NCBI RefSeq assembly: GCF_000420705.1 | Contig: NZ_ATVL01000006.1 | Span: 62,001 to 126,000 of the forward strand | Source: Hymenobacter norwichensis DSM 15439 | GTDB taxonomy: Bacteria > Bacteroidota > Bacteroidia > Cytophagales > Hymenobacteraceae | DNA length: 64,000 nucleotides | Reading direction: 5' to 3' | Part shown: positions 16,238-24,881 of the stretch, one piece after another | How the letters are laid out: the number at the start of each line of letters is the position of its first letter | Numbering within the stretch: position 1 is the first letter of the stretch | The notes under the pieces: model-generated | What the model saw: the letters and a program-made list of their open reading frames with translations, nothing else | Databases searched by the model: none | Told to the model about the DNA's origin: nothing | Position numbers and translations under genes: made by a program

Positions 16238-16341
16238 GCGGTGAAATAGTGAGGCGTGAGATTAGAATCTAACAGGCGAATCTGCATGAGTAGCGCCGGT
16301 CGAACGGCAAACACACTAGTTCGCTACCTCACTAGTTCACC
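16238..16341. repeat. Inverted repeat between the oxidoreductase and PKS genes
   Basis: GCGGTGAAATAGTGAGGCG (near 16238-16257) pairs with CGCTACCTCACTAGTTCACC (16322-16341). The right arm includes the oxidoreductase stop codon at 16337. It shares the GTGAGATGGTG motif with 5261-5362 and 14162-14275. Confidence 0.5.
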
Positions 16342-17449
16342 AATTCGCCTCGCCATGGGTGCGGCGCATGAGGGCCCGCACGCCGCCGGGCCAGTGGCGC
16401 AGGCCACCCACCACGGCTTCGCTCATCAGCGGCCGGCCAAACAAGCCCTGAATCAGGCGGCCTACTTGTAGCCGCCGCCCAAACTGCGCGTGCCAACTGT
16501 GGCGGTAGCGGGCTTCCAGGGTGGCGCGATTGGTGCGGTGTTGCAGAAAATCGTGGAGGTGGGCGCTGGCTAGCTGGGCTCCGTGCAGTGCCATGGCCAT
16601 GCCATTACCACACAACGGCGTGATAAGGCCGGCCGCGTCGCCGCACAGCAGCACGTGGTCTTCCACGCAGCTTTTGGGGGCGAAGGATATTTCGTTGATG
16701 ACTTCGGGCTGCGGATACAATACTTCGGCTTCGGTAAGGATGCGGCGCAGCAGCGGGTTGGTTGCTAGTACGTTCTGCTCCATGGCCGCAATAGTGCCGT
16801 GCTGTTTCAGGTTGTGGCGGGTGGTGAGGTAGCAGAAGCAGTAGCGCCCATCTTCCACCGCCGAAATTCCTGCGTAGCCATCCGGGAAGTTGTGCAGCGC
16901 AATCAGGTTGGTTGGGAAATCGAGGCGCAAATGATATTTCACCCCCAGGTAAGGCGAGCGGGCCTGGAAAAACGGCCGCTGCCGGTCGAGGGCGCTCCGC
17001 TTGCCATAAGCACCGAGCACGGCCCGCGTGGTGAAAGTGCGGCCGTCAGCTAGGGTGGTGGTGTGCGTATCGGTGGCGGCGTTGTATGCTAGAGCAGCTA
17101 CGGTGGCTAACTGAAGCACCGTTACGCCCCGCGCTTCGGCCAACTGAAACAGGTGCTGGTCGAGGGTAAAGCGGCTCACCCCAAAACCGCCCATATCCAG
17201 CGGCACCGACAACGTGCGCCCCGCCGGCGACGACACCATGAACTGCGTAATCCGGGCCGGGTTCAGCACCTCCGGGTCGGCGTGCAGGCGGCGCAGATAC
17301 GGTAGCACCTCGTTGGATATATACTCGCCGCACACCCGATGGAAGGGGTACTGCTTTTTCTCGACCACCACTACGCGGTAGCCGCGGGCCGTCAAATCGA
17401 GGGCTGCCGTGAGGCCCCCTAGTCCACCACCAATAACGAGAACGTCCAA
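16337..17449 (-). CDS. FAD-dependent oxidoreductase, geranylgeranyl-reductase/hydroxylase type (PKS cluster)
   Basis: This 370-residue flavoprotein has an N-terminal Rossmann motif (VLVIGGGLGGLTAALDL) and the second FAD signature CGDAAGLITPLCGNGMAMAL near residue 280, as in group A aromatic hydroxylases and geranylgeranyl reductases. It is the first gene of the minus-strand trio with the type III PKS and methyltransferase. By analogy with SrsC it would hydroxylate the resorcinol ring toward a quinone; this is inference. No ATG is available near the conserved N-terminus: TTG at 17449 immediately precedes DVLVIGGG and is the likely start. There is no membrane segment. Confidence 0.85.
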   Translation of the reverse strand: MDVLVIGGGLGGLTAALDLTARGYRVVVVEKKQYPFHRVCGEYISNEVLPYLRRLHADPEVLNPARITQFMVSSPAGRTLSVPLDMGGFGVSRFTLDQHLFQLAEARGVTVLQLATVAALAYNAATDTHTTTLADGRTFTTRAVLGAYGKRSALDRQRPFFQARSPYLGVKYHLRLDFPTNLIALHNFPDGYAGISAVEDGRYCFCYLTTRHNLKQHGTIAAMEQNVLATNPLLRRILTEAEVLYPQPEVINEISFAPKSCVEDHVLLCGDAAGLITPLCGNGMAMALHGAQLASAHLHDFLQHRTNRATLEARYRHSWHAQFGRRLQVGRLIQGLFGRPLMSEAVVGGLRHWPGGVRALMRRTHGEANW

Positions 17450-17545
17450 CTTATTTTGTCCAGTAAAACAATGAAAATTAAGCCAGCAATAGCAGTTTAT
17501 TACCAGAAGTATTATATTTTAACTTCCTAATTAAGATTCATCCGG

Positions 17546-17553
17546 TATCTTTG
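17546..17553 (+). promoter_or_regulatory. Possible promoter -7 box for the small T9SS-tail gene
   Basis: TATCTTTG matches TAnnTTTG and is followed 73 bases later by ATG 17626. The -33 region is AT-rich without a clear TTTG. Confidence 0.4.
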
Positions 17554-17625
17554 CAAACCAAATTGGACAGCTAACGTTTTATAGAACTGTCTGAGCGCCC
17601 TGCTATTTCTGCTCTAATTCCCCCT

Positions 17626-18003
17626 ATGATGAAACGCGTACTCTCTTCTTTATCAACACTATTGCTGGCTTTGGGTCTACTTTGCGGTAGTCTGACGGCC
17701 GACGCAGCTAAGCCAGGCGTACGTTCCCAGGCGGTAGCTAAGCCCGTCGAAGAGCGCAGTTTGGTAGTTTATCCAAACCCTAGCACTGGGGTTGTTCATA
17801 TTTCTATCAATGGTTTCGAAGGCCGCAAAGTAGAGCTGCGTGTGCTAAACATAATTGGCTCCGTGGTCTACCGCGAAGCCATTACTGAACTCAACGACCG
17901 GTTTACAAAAACGCTGGATTTAAGCAAATTTGCCAGTGGGCTTTATTACGTGAAGCTTGAAGGCGACAACGCCAGCCAGATGCGCAAGCTTGTAATTCGC
18001 TAG
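17626..18003 (+). CDS. Small secreted protein consisting mainly of a T9SS sorting domain
   Basis: This 125-residue protein has a Sec signal peptide (MKRVLSSLSTLLLALGLLCG...ADA), about 20 linker residues, and then the whole remainder as a type A T9SS C-terminal domain: SLVVYPNPSTGVVHISI, KVELRVLNIIGSVVYRE, FTKTLDLSKFASGLYYVKLE and a basic end MRKLVIR. In known T9SS proteins this domain is a tag that is cleaved during attachment. Here it has almost no passenger, so the function is unclear: a peptide carrier, a decoy, or a surface protein in its own right. ATGs at 17626 and 17629 are both possible. A promoter-like box and a strong terminator suggest a monocistronic gene. Confidence 0.85.
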   Translation: MMKRVLSSLSTLLLALGLLCGSLTADAAKPGVRSQAVAKPVEERSLVVYPNPSTGVVHISINGFEGRKVELRVLNIIGSVVYREAITELNDRFTKTLDLSKFASGLYYVKLEGDNASQMRKLVIR

Positions 18004-18032
18004 CAAGTAACGTAACCCGAGTATATCAACCA

Positions 18033-18071
18033 TCAAAAAGCCCCGTCTGCATGCAGGCGGGGCTTTTTGAT
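18033..18071 (+). terminator. Terminator after the T9SS-tail gene
   Basis: ATCAAAAAGCCCCG pairs with CGGGGCTTTTTGAT around a TCTGCATGCAGG inner hairpin. It could also serve the opposing small ORF on the minus strand. Confidence 0.85.
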
Positions 18072-18102
18072 GGTTGCCGTTTTAAACGGTTAACCGGTGC
18101 AC

Positions 18103-18222
18103 TTAACGGCCGTTGTTGGCGCGTACGGGTACTGGCTTCAAAGAAGCTTTCAACTGGTCGAATGTATTGAGAGCAAGAAGGGCAGTAGCCAATGCAATAC
18201 CTAAGAAAATTAGAAGAGACAT
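18103..18222 (-). CDS. Small single-pass membrane peptide (39 aa)
   Basis: An ATG at 18222 opens a 39-codon frame ending in TAA at 18103. The sequence starts MSLLIFLGIALATALLALNT, a single hydrophobic helix, and ends in a short polar tail with basic residues. A T-rich, CTCC-containing stretch lies just before the ATG and the bidirectional hairpin at 18033-18071 follows the stop. I do not recognise a family. Support is the helix, the clean stop, and the placement between a terminator and an upstream spacer; a chance frame cannot be excluded. Confidence 0.5.
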   Translation of the reverse strand: MSLLIFLGIALATALLALNTFDQLKASLKPVPVRANNGR

Positions 18223-18344
18223 GAGAATTGAATTAAGGAGATACAAAAGAAACGCAACAGCCAGCCCTATTGGTATACCCGGCAGTACTTGGTGTTGGTA
18301 TGTGTAAAGCTAACCCCAAAAGCAGCTAACTAGTTGCAGTATAA

Positions 18345-19403
18345 TTATGTGCTTTTCAGCAAGTGCTCCACCACATAGCGGGCATCGGGTCCGGCACCGC
18401 CCATTAGGGCCGAACTGCGGTTGTTCAGCCAAGGCAGGCCCAGAAAAGCTACGCCCGGCGCTGCCGTAAGGCCCCGCTGGTGGCGGGGCGTACCGTCGGG
18501 CTCGAAAATGGGCAGATTTACCCATTGAAAACCAGGGCCGAAACCGGTGGCCCACACCACTGCTTCTAGAGGTGGGGTATTCTGGCGCTGGGCCTCTAGT
18601 GCGCCCTCAGCAGTAGCCCTGGTGGCCCGGCCTACGAAGTGCGCATTCGGGAATTGCTTGAGGCGCTGTAAGTCGCCACGTACCACGGGCTCGGGCTGGT
18701 GCATGATGTGGCGGCCTAGTAGGGTGGCGCGCGGGATGCTTAGAAAGCCGCTTTTTTTGAGGACCACCCACGTCAGCTGGTTGTTGGGAAAAGCTCCCAC
18801 GGCCTCATCAAACGCCACGAATACAGGACGGCCGGTGGTAGCCAAGTCGGCGGCAATCTGCAATGCCGAGTTGCCGCTGCCTACCACGGCCACCGGGCCG
18901 GTACCAGAAATCTGGTGAGGTTGGTGATACTGGCTGCTGTGGAGCTGCTGCACGTGTGGCGGCAGGCCGGTGGCAAACTCCGGTTGCTTGGGAGCTGAAT
19001 ACGCACCCGTACTAATAATAACTCGTTGGGCCTGATAAGTGGTGCCGGCTGCTGTTTCAACGCGGTAGCCAGTGGCATCATTGGCGAAGCTGAGCTGTAT
19101 GGCGCGCTGGCCTAGCTGCACTGGCAACCGGAAATGGTTGGCGTAGGCTTGCAGATAGGCCGCCGCTTCGTCTTTGGTAGGGTAACGTAGCGCCGATCCC
19201 GGCCAGGAAAAGCCTGGTAACCCGCTGGCCCAAGCTGGTGAAAACAGTCGCAAGGCCTCGAAGCGGGTGGCCCAGACGTCGCCCACAGCCGGCCGCTCGT
19301 CCAGCACTACAAACTCCACGCCGTGCTGTTGCAGGTAATACGCGGCTGCCAGTCCTGCTTGCCCTGCCCCGATTACGAGGGTGTCAACCTGCTTGGTAAG
19401 CAT
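18345..19403 (-). CDS. Flavin-containing monooxygenase / NAD(P)-binding oxidoreductase
   Basis: This 352-residue protein has two dinucleotide-binding motifs: LVIGAGQAGLAAAYYLQQHG (FAD, residue ~10) and VAVVGSGNSALQIAADLA (NADPH, ~170), with GDVWATRFEALRLFSPAWAS between them. This arrangement is typical of FMO/CzcO-like flavoprotein monooxygenases that oxidise N or S atoms, or of related dehydrogenases. C-terminal VVWATGFGPGFQWV is the FMO ATG motif. Its ATG (19403) lies 14 bases after the stop of the hybrid histidine kinase on the same strand, so the two are likely co-transcribed. The substrate is unknown. Confidence 0.85.
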   Translation of the reverse strand: MLTKQVDTLVIGAGQAGLAAAYYLQQHGVEFVVLDERPAVGDVWATRFEALRLFSPAWASGLPGFSWPGSALRYPTKDEAAAYLQAYANHFRLPVQLGQRAIQLSFANDATGYRVETAAGTTYQAQRVIISTGAYSAPKQPEFATGLPPHVQQLHSSQYHQPHQISGTGPVAVVGSGNSALQIAADLATTGRPVFVAFDEAVGAFPNNQLTWVVLKKSGFLSIPRATLLGRHIMHQPEPVVRGDLQRLKQFPNAHFVGRATRATAEGALEAQRQNTPPLEAVVWATGFGPGFQWVNLPIFEPDGTPRHQRGLTAAPGVAFLGLPWLNNRSSALMGGAGPDARYVVEHLLKST

Positions 19404-19417
19404 AATTTGTCGTTAAG

Positions 19418-22400
19418 TTACAAGCCCGGAAAGTCCTGCCGCAGCCCGGCCATCACCTGTGCCGTTACTTCCTTCACCAAACCAACCAGCTGCTCCATTT
19501 CAGCGGCGGGAAGGGGCGTATCACGGCAGGCTTCGAGGTGGCGGATTGGGTTGTGTAGCTGCTGAATGTGCAGACCATCGAGGGCGCTTTTCAGGCTGTG
19601 CGCCACTGCTCCCAACTGCTGGTAGTTGCCGGTAGCGGCGTGCTGCTCCAGTTCTCGCACAGCGGGTGGGGTAGTTTGGATAAACAACTGCGCTAGCCGC
19701 CGCACAAACTCTTCATTGCCGTGAGCTAGCCGCCGGATGCCGCTTAGGTTGTAGAGTAGCATGCTGTCTTCCGGCTGCGGAACTGGAGTGCTAGTGCCAG
19801 CCTGCAGCGTTGGGCGCCGCCCCAGTAATTTGCCAATAGCCTGGAATAAATCTTCCTCCCGAAATGGCTTTGATAAGTAGCCCGAAAAACCAGCTGCTAA
19901 ATATTGCTCTTCTTCGCCGCGCAGTGCATGGGCGGTAAGGGCCAGAATAGGGGTGGCAGCTCGGGCAGGATCTGGGTGTTGGCGTAAAAGTTGGGTGGCT
20001 GTTATACCATCCATGCCGGGCATCTGAATGTCCATAAGCACCACATCATAGTTCTGCTGGCTGAACAGCGCCACGGCTTTAGGACCTGTGCCAGCCGTAT
20101 CAACGGTCCATCCCCAGTTGCGTACCAACGATTCAACTAGAAATTGGTTGATGGCGTTGTCTTCAGCCAGCAGTACCCGGCGTGGCCCCAAGGACCGATA
20201 GTCAATGGGCTGGGCGGGCAGCTCAGCACGGTTAGCCGGCGTAGCCAGTTTGAATGGTAAGGTGAAACTGAATGTGCTGCCTACATCAAGCTGACTTTCA
20301 ACGCTCATAGTGCCACCCATCAACTCCACTAAGTTGCGGGAAATACTTAAACCCAGCCCCGAACCGCCATATTCACGTGCCGTGCTGGCCGAGGCCTGCG
20401 TGAATGGCTCAAACATGTCCTGAATCTGGTGCGCTGGAATGCCCGTGCCGGTATCCTGCACCATAAACCGGAACAGCGCCTGCCCGTCGGGTGCGGTGCC
20501 TAGCGGCTGGCAGACCAACTGTACGCTCCCGAGCCCCGTGAACTTAACGGCGTTGGAAAGCAGATTCAGCAGCACCTGGCGCAGCCGGTACGGGTCGCCG
20601 TACACAGTAGTGGGTACTTCTGGCGCGGGCAGGGTAAGCATGAGGCCAATGCCCTTCTCCTGAGCGCGCGGCAGCAACGACTCCTGGCTGGCTTGCAACA
20701 CGTCGCGCAGGTCGAAGGCAATGGTTTCGGTGCGCACTTTGCCGGCACTCAGCTGCGCCATAGCCAGTACGTCGTTGATGACAACCAATAGGTGGTCGGC
20801 GGAGTGGCGAATGTGACCTAGGTACTGGTTCTGCTGGTCGTCGAGTGATGTTTTAGCTAGCAAGCCAGCAATGCCTAATATGCCGTTGAGCGGCGTCCGG
20901 ATTTCGTGGCTCATGTTGGCCAGAAAGTTCTGTTTGGCCAGGGCATTTTCTTCGGCTGCCTCTTTAGCGGCCCGCAGATCCAACTGGGTGCGCTTTAGCT
21001 CAGTGATGTTGCTATCGATGCCCAGCACCTGCACGCTGCCGTCGGCCAATACAAAGGGGCGCTTAATGCTGTGGAACCACAGTACCGTGCCGTCGGGGCG
21101 GGTGAAGGTTTCTTCCTGCGCCATCTCCTGCCCGGTCCGGATAACCTGCTCATCTTGAAGGCGGTAACGCTGACTGTCAGCTAGGCTAACCGGCCGCTGC
21201 CCCAACTGGGTGTTCACTATCTGGGCCGGTGTCATGCCATACAGCTCGGCGGTAGCTCGGTTGGCCAGCAGGTAATGGTCCTGGCTGTCTTTGAGGTAGA
21301 TAAGGTGCGGGGTGGTATCAATTACCTGCCGGAACAGGCGGTTCTGTTCGGCCAACCGGCGGTTGGCAGTGCGACGCTGCTCGTCGGCTACTTTCCAGCG
21401 GGTAATATCTTCAGCAGTGCCTACTATTTGGCGTACCCGCCCCTCAGCGTCCCGCTCGAAAGGAGTGGTGGTAATGCGTAGCCACCGTACCGAGCCGTTG
21501 ACGTGGGTGAGGTGATATTCCATGGTAATAACCTCGCCGTCAGCTGCTTCCTTTATCTCTATGACGTGTTGCCGCAACTTCTCGGCTTCTGCTGCTGGCA
21601 TCAACGAAAGGAGCATTTCGGCACCCATAGCCAGAATTTCGGTTCGGCTGTAGCCCGTAATAGTTTCGATGTAGCGGTTGCAGTACACATTGCGCTGCTT
21701 TTCGTAATCGTAGATGTAGATGAGGTTAGGCACTGTGTTCGCCACCCGATCCTGCAACAACCGAATCTGGCGCAGCGAGTCTTCGGTGGCTTTACGGTCG
21801 GTGATATCCTCGGCGCTGCCTACCATCTGCCGAATGGTGCCGTTGGCGTCGCGCATAAATACACAGCCCTGAATCTTCAGCCACTGCCAGCTGCCTCGTT
21901 GGTGCCGGACCCGTAATTCGTAGGTTACATTCTGCTCGTCGGTGAGTGGAGCTATCTGCTCGTGCAGGTTCGCCAGTACGAGTAGCCCATTAGTATCTAG
22001 CAGTTGCGGACCTACTTCACTGCCCATAGCCAGCAGTTGCTGCTCGGTGTAGCCCATAATACGCTCTACCTGCTGGTTGGCGTACAAAATCCGCATTTCG
22101 TGTACATCAAACAGAAATACGATGGCTGGAATAGTATCGTTAATGCGGGCCGCAAACAACTGGCTATGGCGCAGTTCTTTTTCTGCTTGGCGCCGAGCTG
22201 TAATATCGGTTAGATACACATTGGCGGCGCCTTCTTCCGGTAGCGGCACCACTGTCCAGAGGTAGTGAGCACCATTAAGGCTACGCTCAACAGTGCTGGT
22301 AGCAGTGCTAGCCAAGGTGCTAGCTACTTCTCGTTGCAGAAATTCTTGTTCAGCCTGCCACTGAGGCTGCGCCAGAGTGTGCAATACCGGCTCGGCAGCT

Positions 22401-22978
22401 GGATTGGCGTACCGGGCTTGTCCGTCTTGCCCAAAGCAAAAAATAGGGGCTGGGCTGAATTCGGCTAGTTGAGAAAGCTCTCGCACACGAGACAACATGC
22501 GTTGCTGCTGCGTTACGTCTTCGTAGCTCCACAAGTGCAGGACGGTGCGCCCATCCTGCATAAGCGGCAGATATTCGCGTTGCAGAATAGTGTTGTTGGT
22601 TAGCGTAACCAAATCTGTCTGACGCGCTTGCGCTGCCATAGCCTCTGTGGCTTGCTGTTGGGCTTCATCAGGGCGAGCAAACGGAACGACTTGCGTGAGG
22701 AGCTCAGTCTGGTCGGTGCCCACATACGTTGCAGCCGGCGCAGGTAAGCCCAGTAACTCACAAAAGCGCTGATTCACGAGCACCGTACGCAGGTGTTCAT
22801 CCTGAGCCAGCATGCCGGCGCTCATGGTTTGGAGTAGGGCATTGAGCTGGCCCGCTGCCGCCTCTTGTTGCTGCTGGAGCTGTTCACGCAGTTCCTGAAG
22901 CTGTAATTGAGCGGTGCGGTGGGCACTACGCGCCTGTCGCAGCTGGCGTTGCTGCTGGCGGTACGCAATAGAGGTCAT
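19418..22978 (-). CDS. Multi-PAS hybrid histidine kinase with receiver and HPt domains
   Basis: This protein of about 1186 residues starts at ATG 22978; a GTG at 22987 is also in frame. An N-terminal Gln-rich coiled coil (~1-45) is followed by about five PAS segments (~45-660); several are joined by [12 protein letters not shown] / [12 protein letters not shown] linkers. Then come HisKA with [16 protein letters not shown] (H near residue 690), HATPase with [14 protein letters not shown] and [13 protein letters not shown], a receiver with [13 protein letters not shown] (Asp near 985), and a C-terminal HPt with [11 protein letters not shown] (His near 1125). No transmembrane segment is evident, so it senses cytoplasmic signals. 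All phosphorelay residues are present. The adjacent NtrC-type regulator is a plausible partner and the downstream flavin monooxygenase lies 14 bases away. Confidence 0.93.
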   Translation of the reverse strand: MTSIAYRQQQRQLRQARSAHRTAQLQLQELREQLQQQQEAAAGQLNALLQTMSAGMLAQDEHLRTVLVNQRFCELLGLPAPAATYVGTDQTELLTQVVPFARPDEAQQQATEAMAAQARQTDLVTLTNNTILQREYLPLMQDGRTVLHLWSYEDVTQQQRMLSRVRELSQLAEFSPAPIFCFGQDGQARYANPAAEPVLHTLAQPQWQAEQEFLQREVASTLASTATSTVERSLNGAHYLWTVVPLPEEGAANVYLTDITARRQAEKELRHSQLFAARINDTIPAIVFLFDVHEMRILYANQQVERIMGYTEQQLLAMGSEVGPQLLDTNGLLVLANLHEQIAPLTDEQNVTYELRVRHQRGSWQWLKIQGCVFMRDANGTIRQMVGSAEDITDRKATEDSLRQIRLLQDRVANTVPNLIYIYDYEKQRNVYCNRYIETITGYSRTEILAMGAEMLLSLMPAAEAEKLRQHVIEIKEAADGEVITMEYHLTHVNGSVRWLRITTTPFERDAEGRVRQIVGTAEDITRWKVADEQRRTANRRLAEQNRLFRQVIDTTPHLIYLKDSQDHYLLANRATAELYGMTPAQIVNTQLGQRPVSLADSQRYRLQDEQVIRTGQEMAQEETFTRPDGTVLWFHSIKRPFVLADGSVQVLGIDSNITELKRTQLDLRAAKEAAEENALAKQNFLANMSHEIRTPLNGILGIAGLLAKTSLDDQQNQYLGHIRHSADHLLVVINDVLAMAQLSAGKVRTETIAFDLRDVLQASQESLLPRAQEKGIGLMLTLPAPEVPTTVYGDPYRLRQVLLNLLSNAVKFTGLGSVQLVCQPLGTAPDGQALFRFMVQDTGTGIPAHQIQDMFEPFTQASASTAREYGGSGLGLSISRNLVELMGGTMSVESQLDVGSTFSFTLPFKLATPANRAELPAQPIDYRSLGPRRVLLAEDNAINQFLVESLVRNWGWTVDTAGTGPKAVALFSQQNYDVVLMDIQMPGMDGITATQLLRQHPDPARAATPILALTAHALRGEEEQYLAAGFSGYLSKPFREEDLFQAIGKLLGRRPTLQAGTSTPVPQPEDSMLLYNLSGIRRLAHGNEEFVRRLAQLFIQTTPPAVRELEQHAATGNYQQLGAVAHSLKSALDGLHIQQLHNPIRHLEACRDTPLPAAEMEQLVGLVKEVTAQVMAGLRQDFPGL

Positions 22979-23093
22979 AGCATGCACTAAAAAGAAAGCA
23001 TATTATCTACAACTACGATATAGAGGCGGGTTTGGAGTAAGAGCTAACAAGATGGCTGAAAATAGAGGCAAGGCCCGAAATACGCTAAAATAA

Positions 23094-23150
23094 AACCGCT
23101 TTTCCGCGCACCAGACTAATGTTACTGGGTGACGCACGAAAAAGCGGTTT
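23094..23150 (-). terminator. Long hairpin terminator after the NtrC-type regulator
   Basis: AAACCGCTTTTTCG and CGGAAAAGCGGTTTTATTTT pair around an inner CCAG/CTGG loop. It lies just after the regulator stop at 23173 and before the histidine kinase gene. Confidence 0.65.
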
Positions 23151-23172
23151 GCTTTAAAGCAACTAGTTTCAA

Positions 23173-24549
23173 CTACCGTAGGCGTACCTCATTATTCTGA
23201 GCCATGCGGTAAATAGTTGATTTGCCGATTTGCAGCTTCGCGGCTACTTGCAGAATGTTGCCTTGGTAAGCGTCGAGGTAACGCTGCACGATGTTAGCTA
23301 CCTGTATCCGTAATGGCTCGTTGCCAATAGGGGCTGTGGCGTTTAAGGTGTTGGAGCTGGCGCCTTGCACCCGCAACGATAGGTCTTGGGGACGAATCGT
23401 ATCGTCTTCAGCCAATACTGCGGCTAGCTCCACTACTGCTTTCAACTCACGTACGTTGCCCGGGAAGGGATACTGCATCATCATTGCCTGCGCTTCTGCC
23501 GAGAGAGAATAATGCGCCATTTTATTCTGGCTACAGAAGTCTCGCAGAAAGGCATCAGCCAGCAGCAGAATATCCTCGCCCCGCTCACGAAGTGGCGGGA
23601 GCATAATAGGCAACCCCAGAAGGCGGTAATACAGGTCTTCGCGGAAACGGCCCTGCTTCACCTCCTCGGCAATGTCGCGGTGCGTGGCCACCATCAGGCG
23701 AGCATCAAACGGAATCGGCTGGCCACCTCCCACTCGCTGCACTTCCCGCTCTTGCAAAACACGCAGCAATTTGGCCTGTAGGTCTAATGACAATTCCCCA
23801 ATTTCATCGAGAAATAGGGTGCCCTGGTGGGCTTCCTCGAATCGGCCGATACGGCGGCTGATAGCTCCTGTGAAAGCGCCTTTTTCGTGCCCAAATAGTT
23901 CGCTCTCCAGCAACTCGTGCGGAATAGCAGCTACGTTTACGGCCACAAAAGCCCGATTGCGCCGGGCCGACTTATAATGGATAGCCTTCGCTACCAGTTC
24001 CTTACCAGTGCCCGTTTCACCACTAACTGATACGGTGATGTTGGTGCGGGCTGCCTTGTCTATTAGAGAAGCCAAATGCTGCATTTGGGAGCTTTCACCC
24101 AAAATGGCGCGTCCAGGGTCGTATTTCTGCCCAATTTGCTCGCGGAGCCGGTCGTTTTCACGGCGCAGTTGCAACTGCTTACGCACATTGCCCACCATGT
24201 TCCAGAGTCGGTCGGCCGTTTCCTCATCCTTCAGCAGATAGTCGTAGGCACCTTGTCGGAGCAGGCCAATAGCGGTGCGTACGTCTTCCTGCCCCGAAAT
24301 AACGATGACGGCCACTTCCGGCAGACGTTCTTTTATCTGGCGCAGTACTTCATCACCTTTGCCGTCGGGTAAGTTGTAATCCAGCGTAATAAGGTCGGGC
24401 TGCTCGTGTAAGTGCGCAAGGCACGCCTGCGCGGTAGTGAAGCGCTGAATCTGGTTGTCAGGATTCTGGGCAAGTTTATATTCAAGCAACTCGCCATACC
24501 AGGCGTTGTCTTCGACTACGAAGATGTTGAGTGGAGATGAAACCGACAT
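23173..24549 (-). CDS. NtrC-family sigma-54-dependent response regulator
   Basis: Starting from ATG 24549 this is a 458-residue protein; an in-frame ATG at 24591 would add 14 residues. Domain order is a receiver with phospho-acceptor D57 in LITLDYNLPDG, a sigma-54 AAA+ domain with Walker A GETGTGKE, the sigma-54 contact loop GAFTGA, Walker B GTLFLDEIGEL, and arginine-finger region FREDLYYRL, and a Fis-type helix-turn-helix at the C-terminus (VAAKLQIGKSTIYRMAQNN). It activates transcription from sigma-54 promoters upon phosphorylation. Its position next to the multi-PAS kinase suggests a cognate pair; a terminator-like hairpin separates the two genes. Confidence 0.93.
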   Translation of the reverse strand: MSVSSPLNIFVVEDNAWYGELLEYKLAQNPDNQIQRFTTAQACLAHLHEQPDLITLDYNLPDGKGDEVLRQIKERLPEVAVIVISGQEDVRTAIGLLRQGAYDYLLKDEETADRLWNMVGNVRKQLQLRRENDRLREQIGQKYDPGRAILGESSQMQHLASLIDKAARTNITVSVSGETGTGKELVAKAIHYKSARRNRAFVAVNVAAIPHELLESELFGHEKGAFTGAISRRIGRFEEAHQGTLFLDEIGELSLDLQAKLLRVLQEREVQRVGGGQPIPFDARLMVATHRDIAEEVKQGRFREDLYYRLLGLPIMLPPLRERGEDILLLADAFLRDFCSQNKMAHYSLSAEAQAMMMQYPFPGNVRELKAVVELAAVLAEDDTIRPQDLSLRVQGASSNTLNATAPIGNEPLRIQVANIVQRYLDAYQGNILQVAAKLQIGKSTIYRMAQNNEVRLR

Positions 24550-24881
24550 AGGTGGATAAGATGCTGGGCTGGCTATAGCAGGAATAATCATAAAGGCATT
24601 GGCAGTTGGGGGTGGGAGAAATGCCTTTTAGATGGTGTTGAGTCTATATAGCGCAGAATAGATGGGAAAGAGCGAGGATGCGAGTATAATAGGGAAATGT
24701 GGGCTTTGCCATCTTTTCCCGAATTAGGAATGGGAATCTAATATAAGGACAGTATATAGATTTCACAATGAATTTAAACAATTGATTATCAATGCACTTT
24801 GTTTTGAAATGTAATTTGGCAACTTGATTGCACTTATGGAAGATATACCCAACATTTTCCCACCAATAAGAGCTCGTTCCT

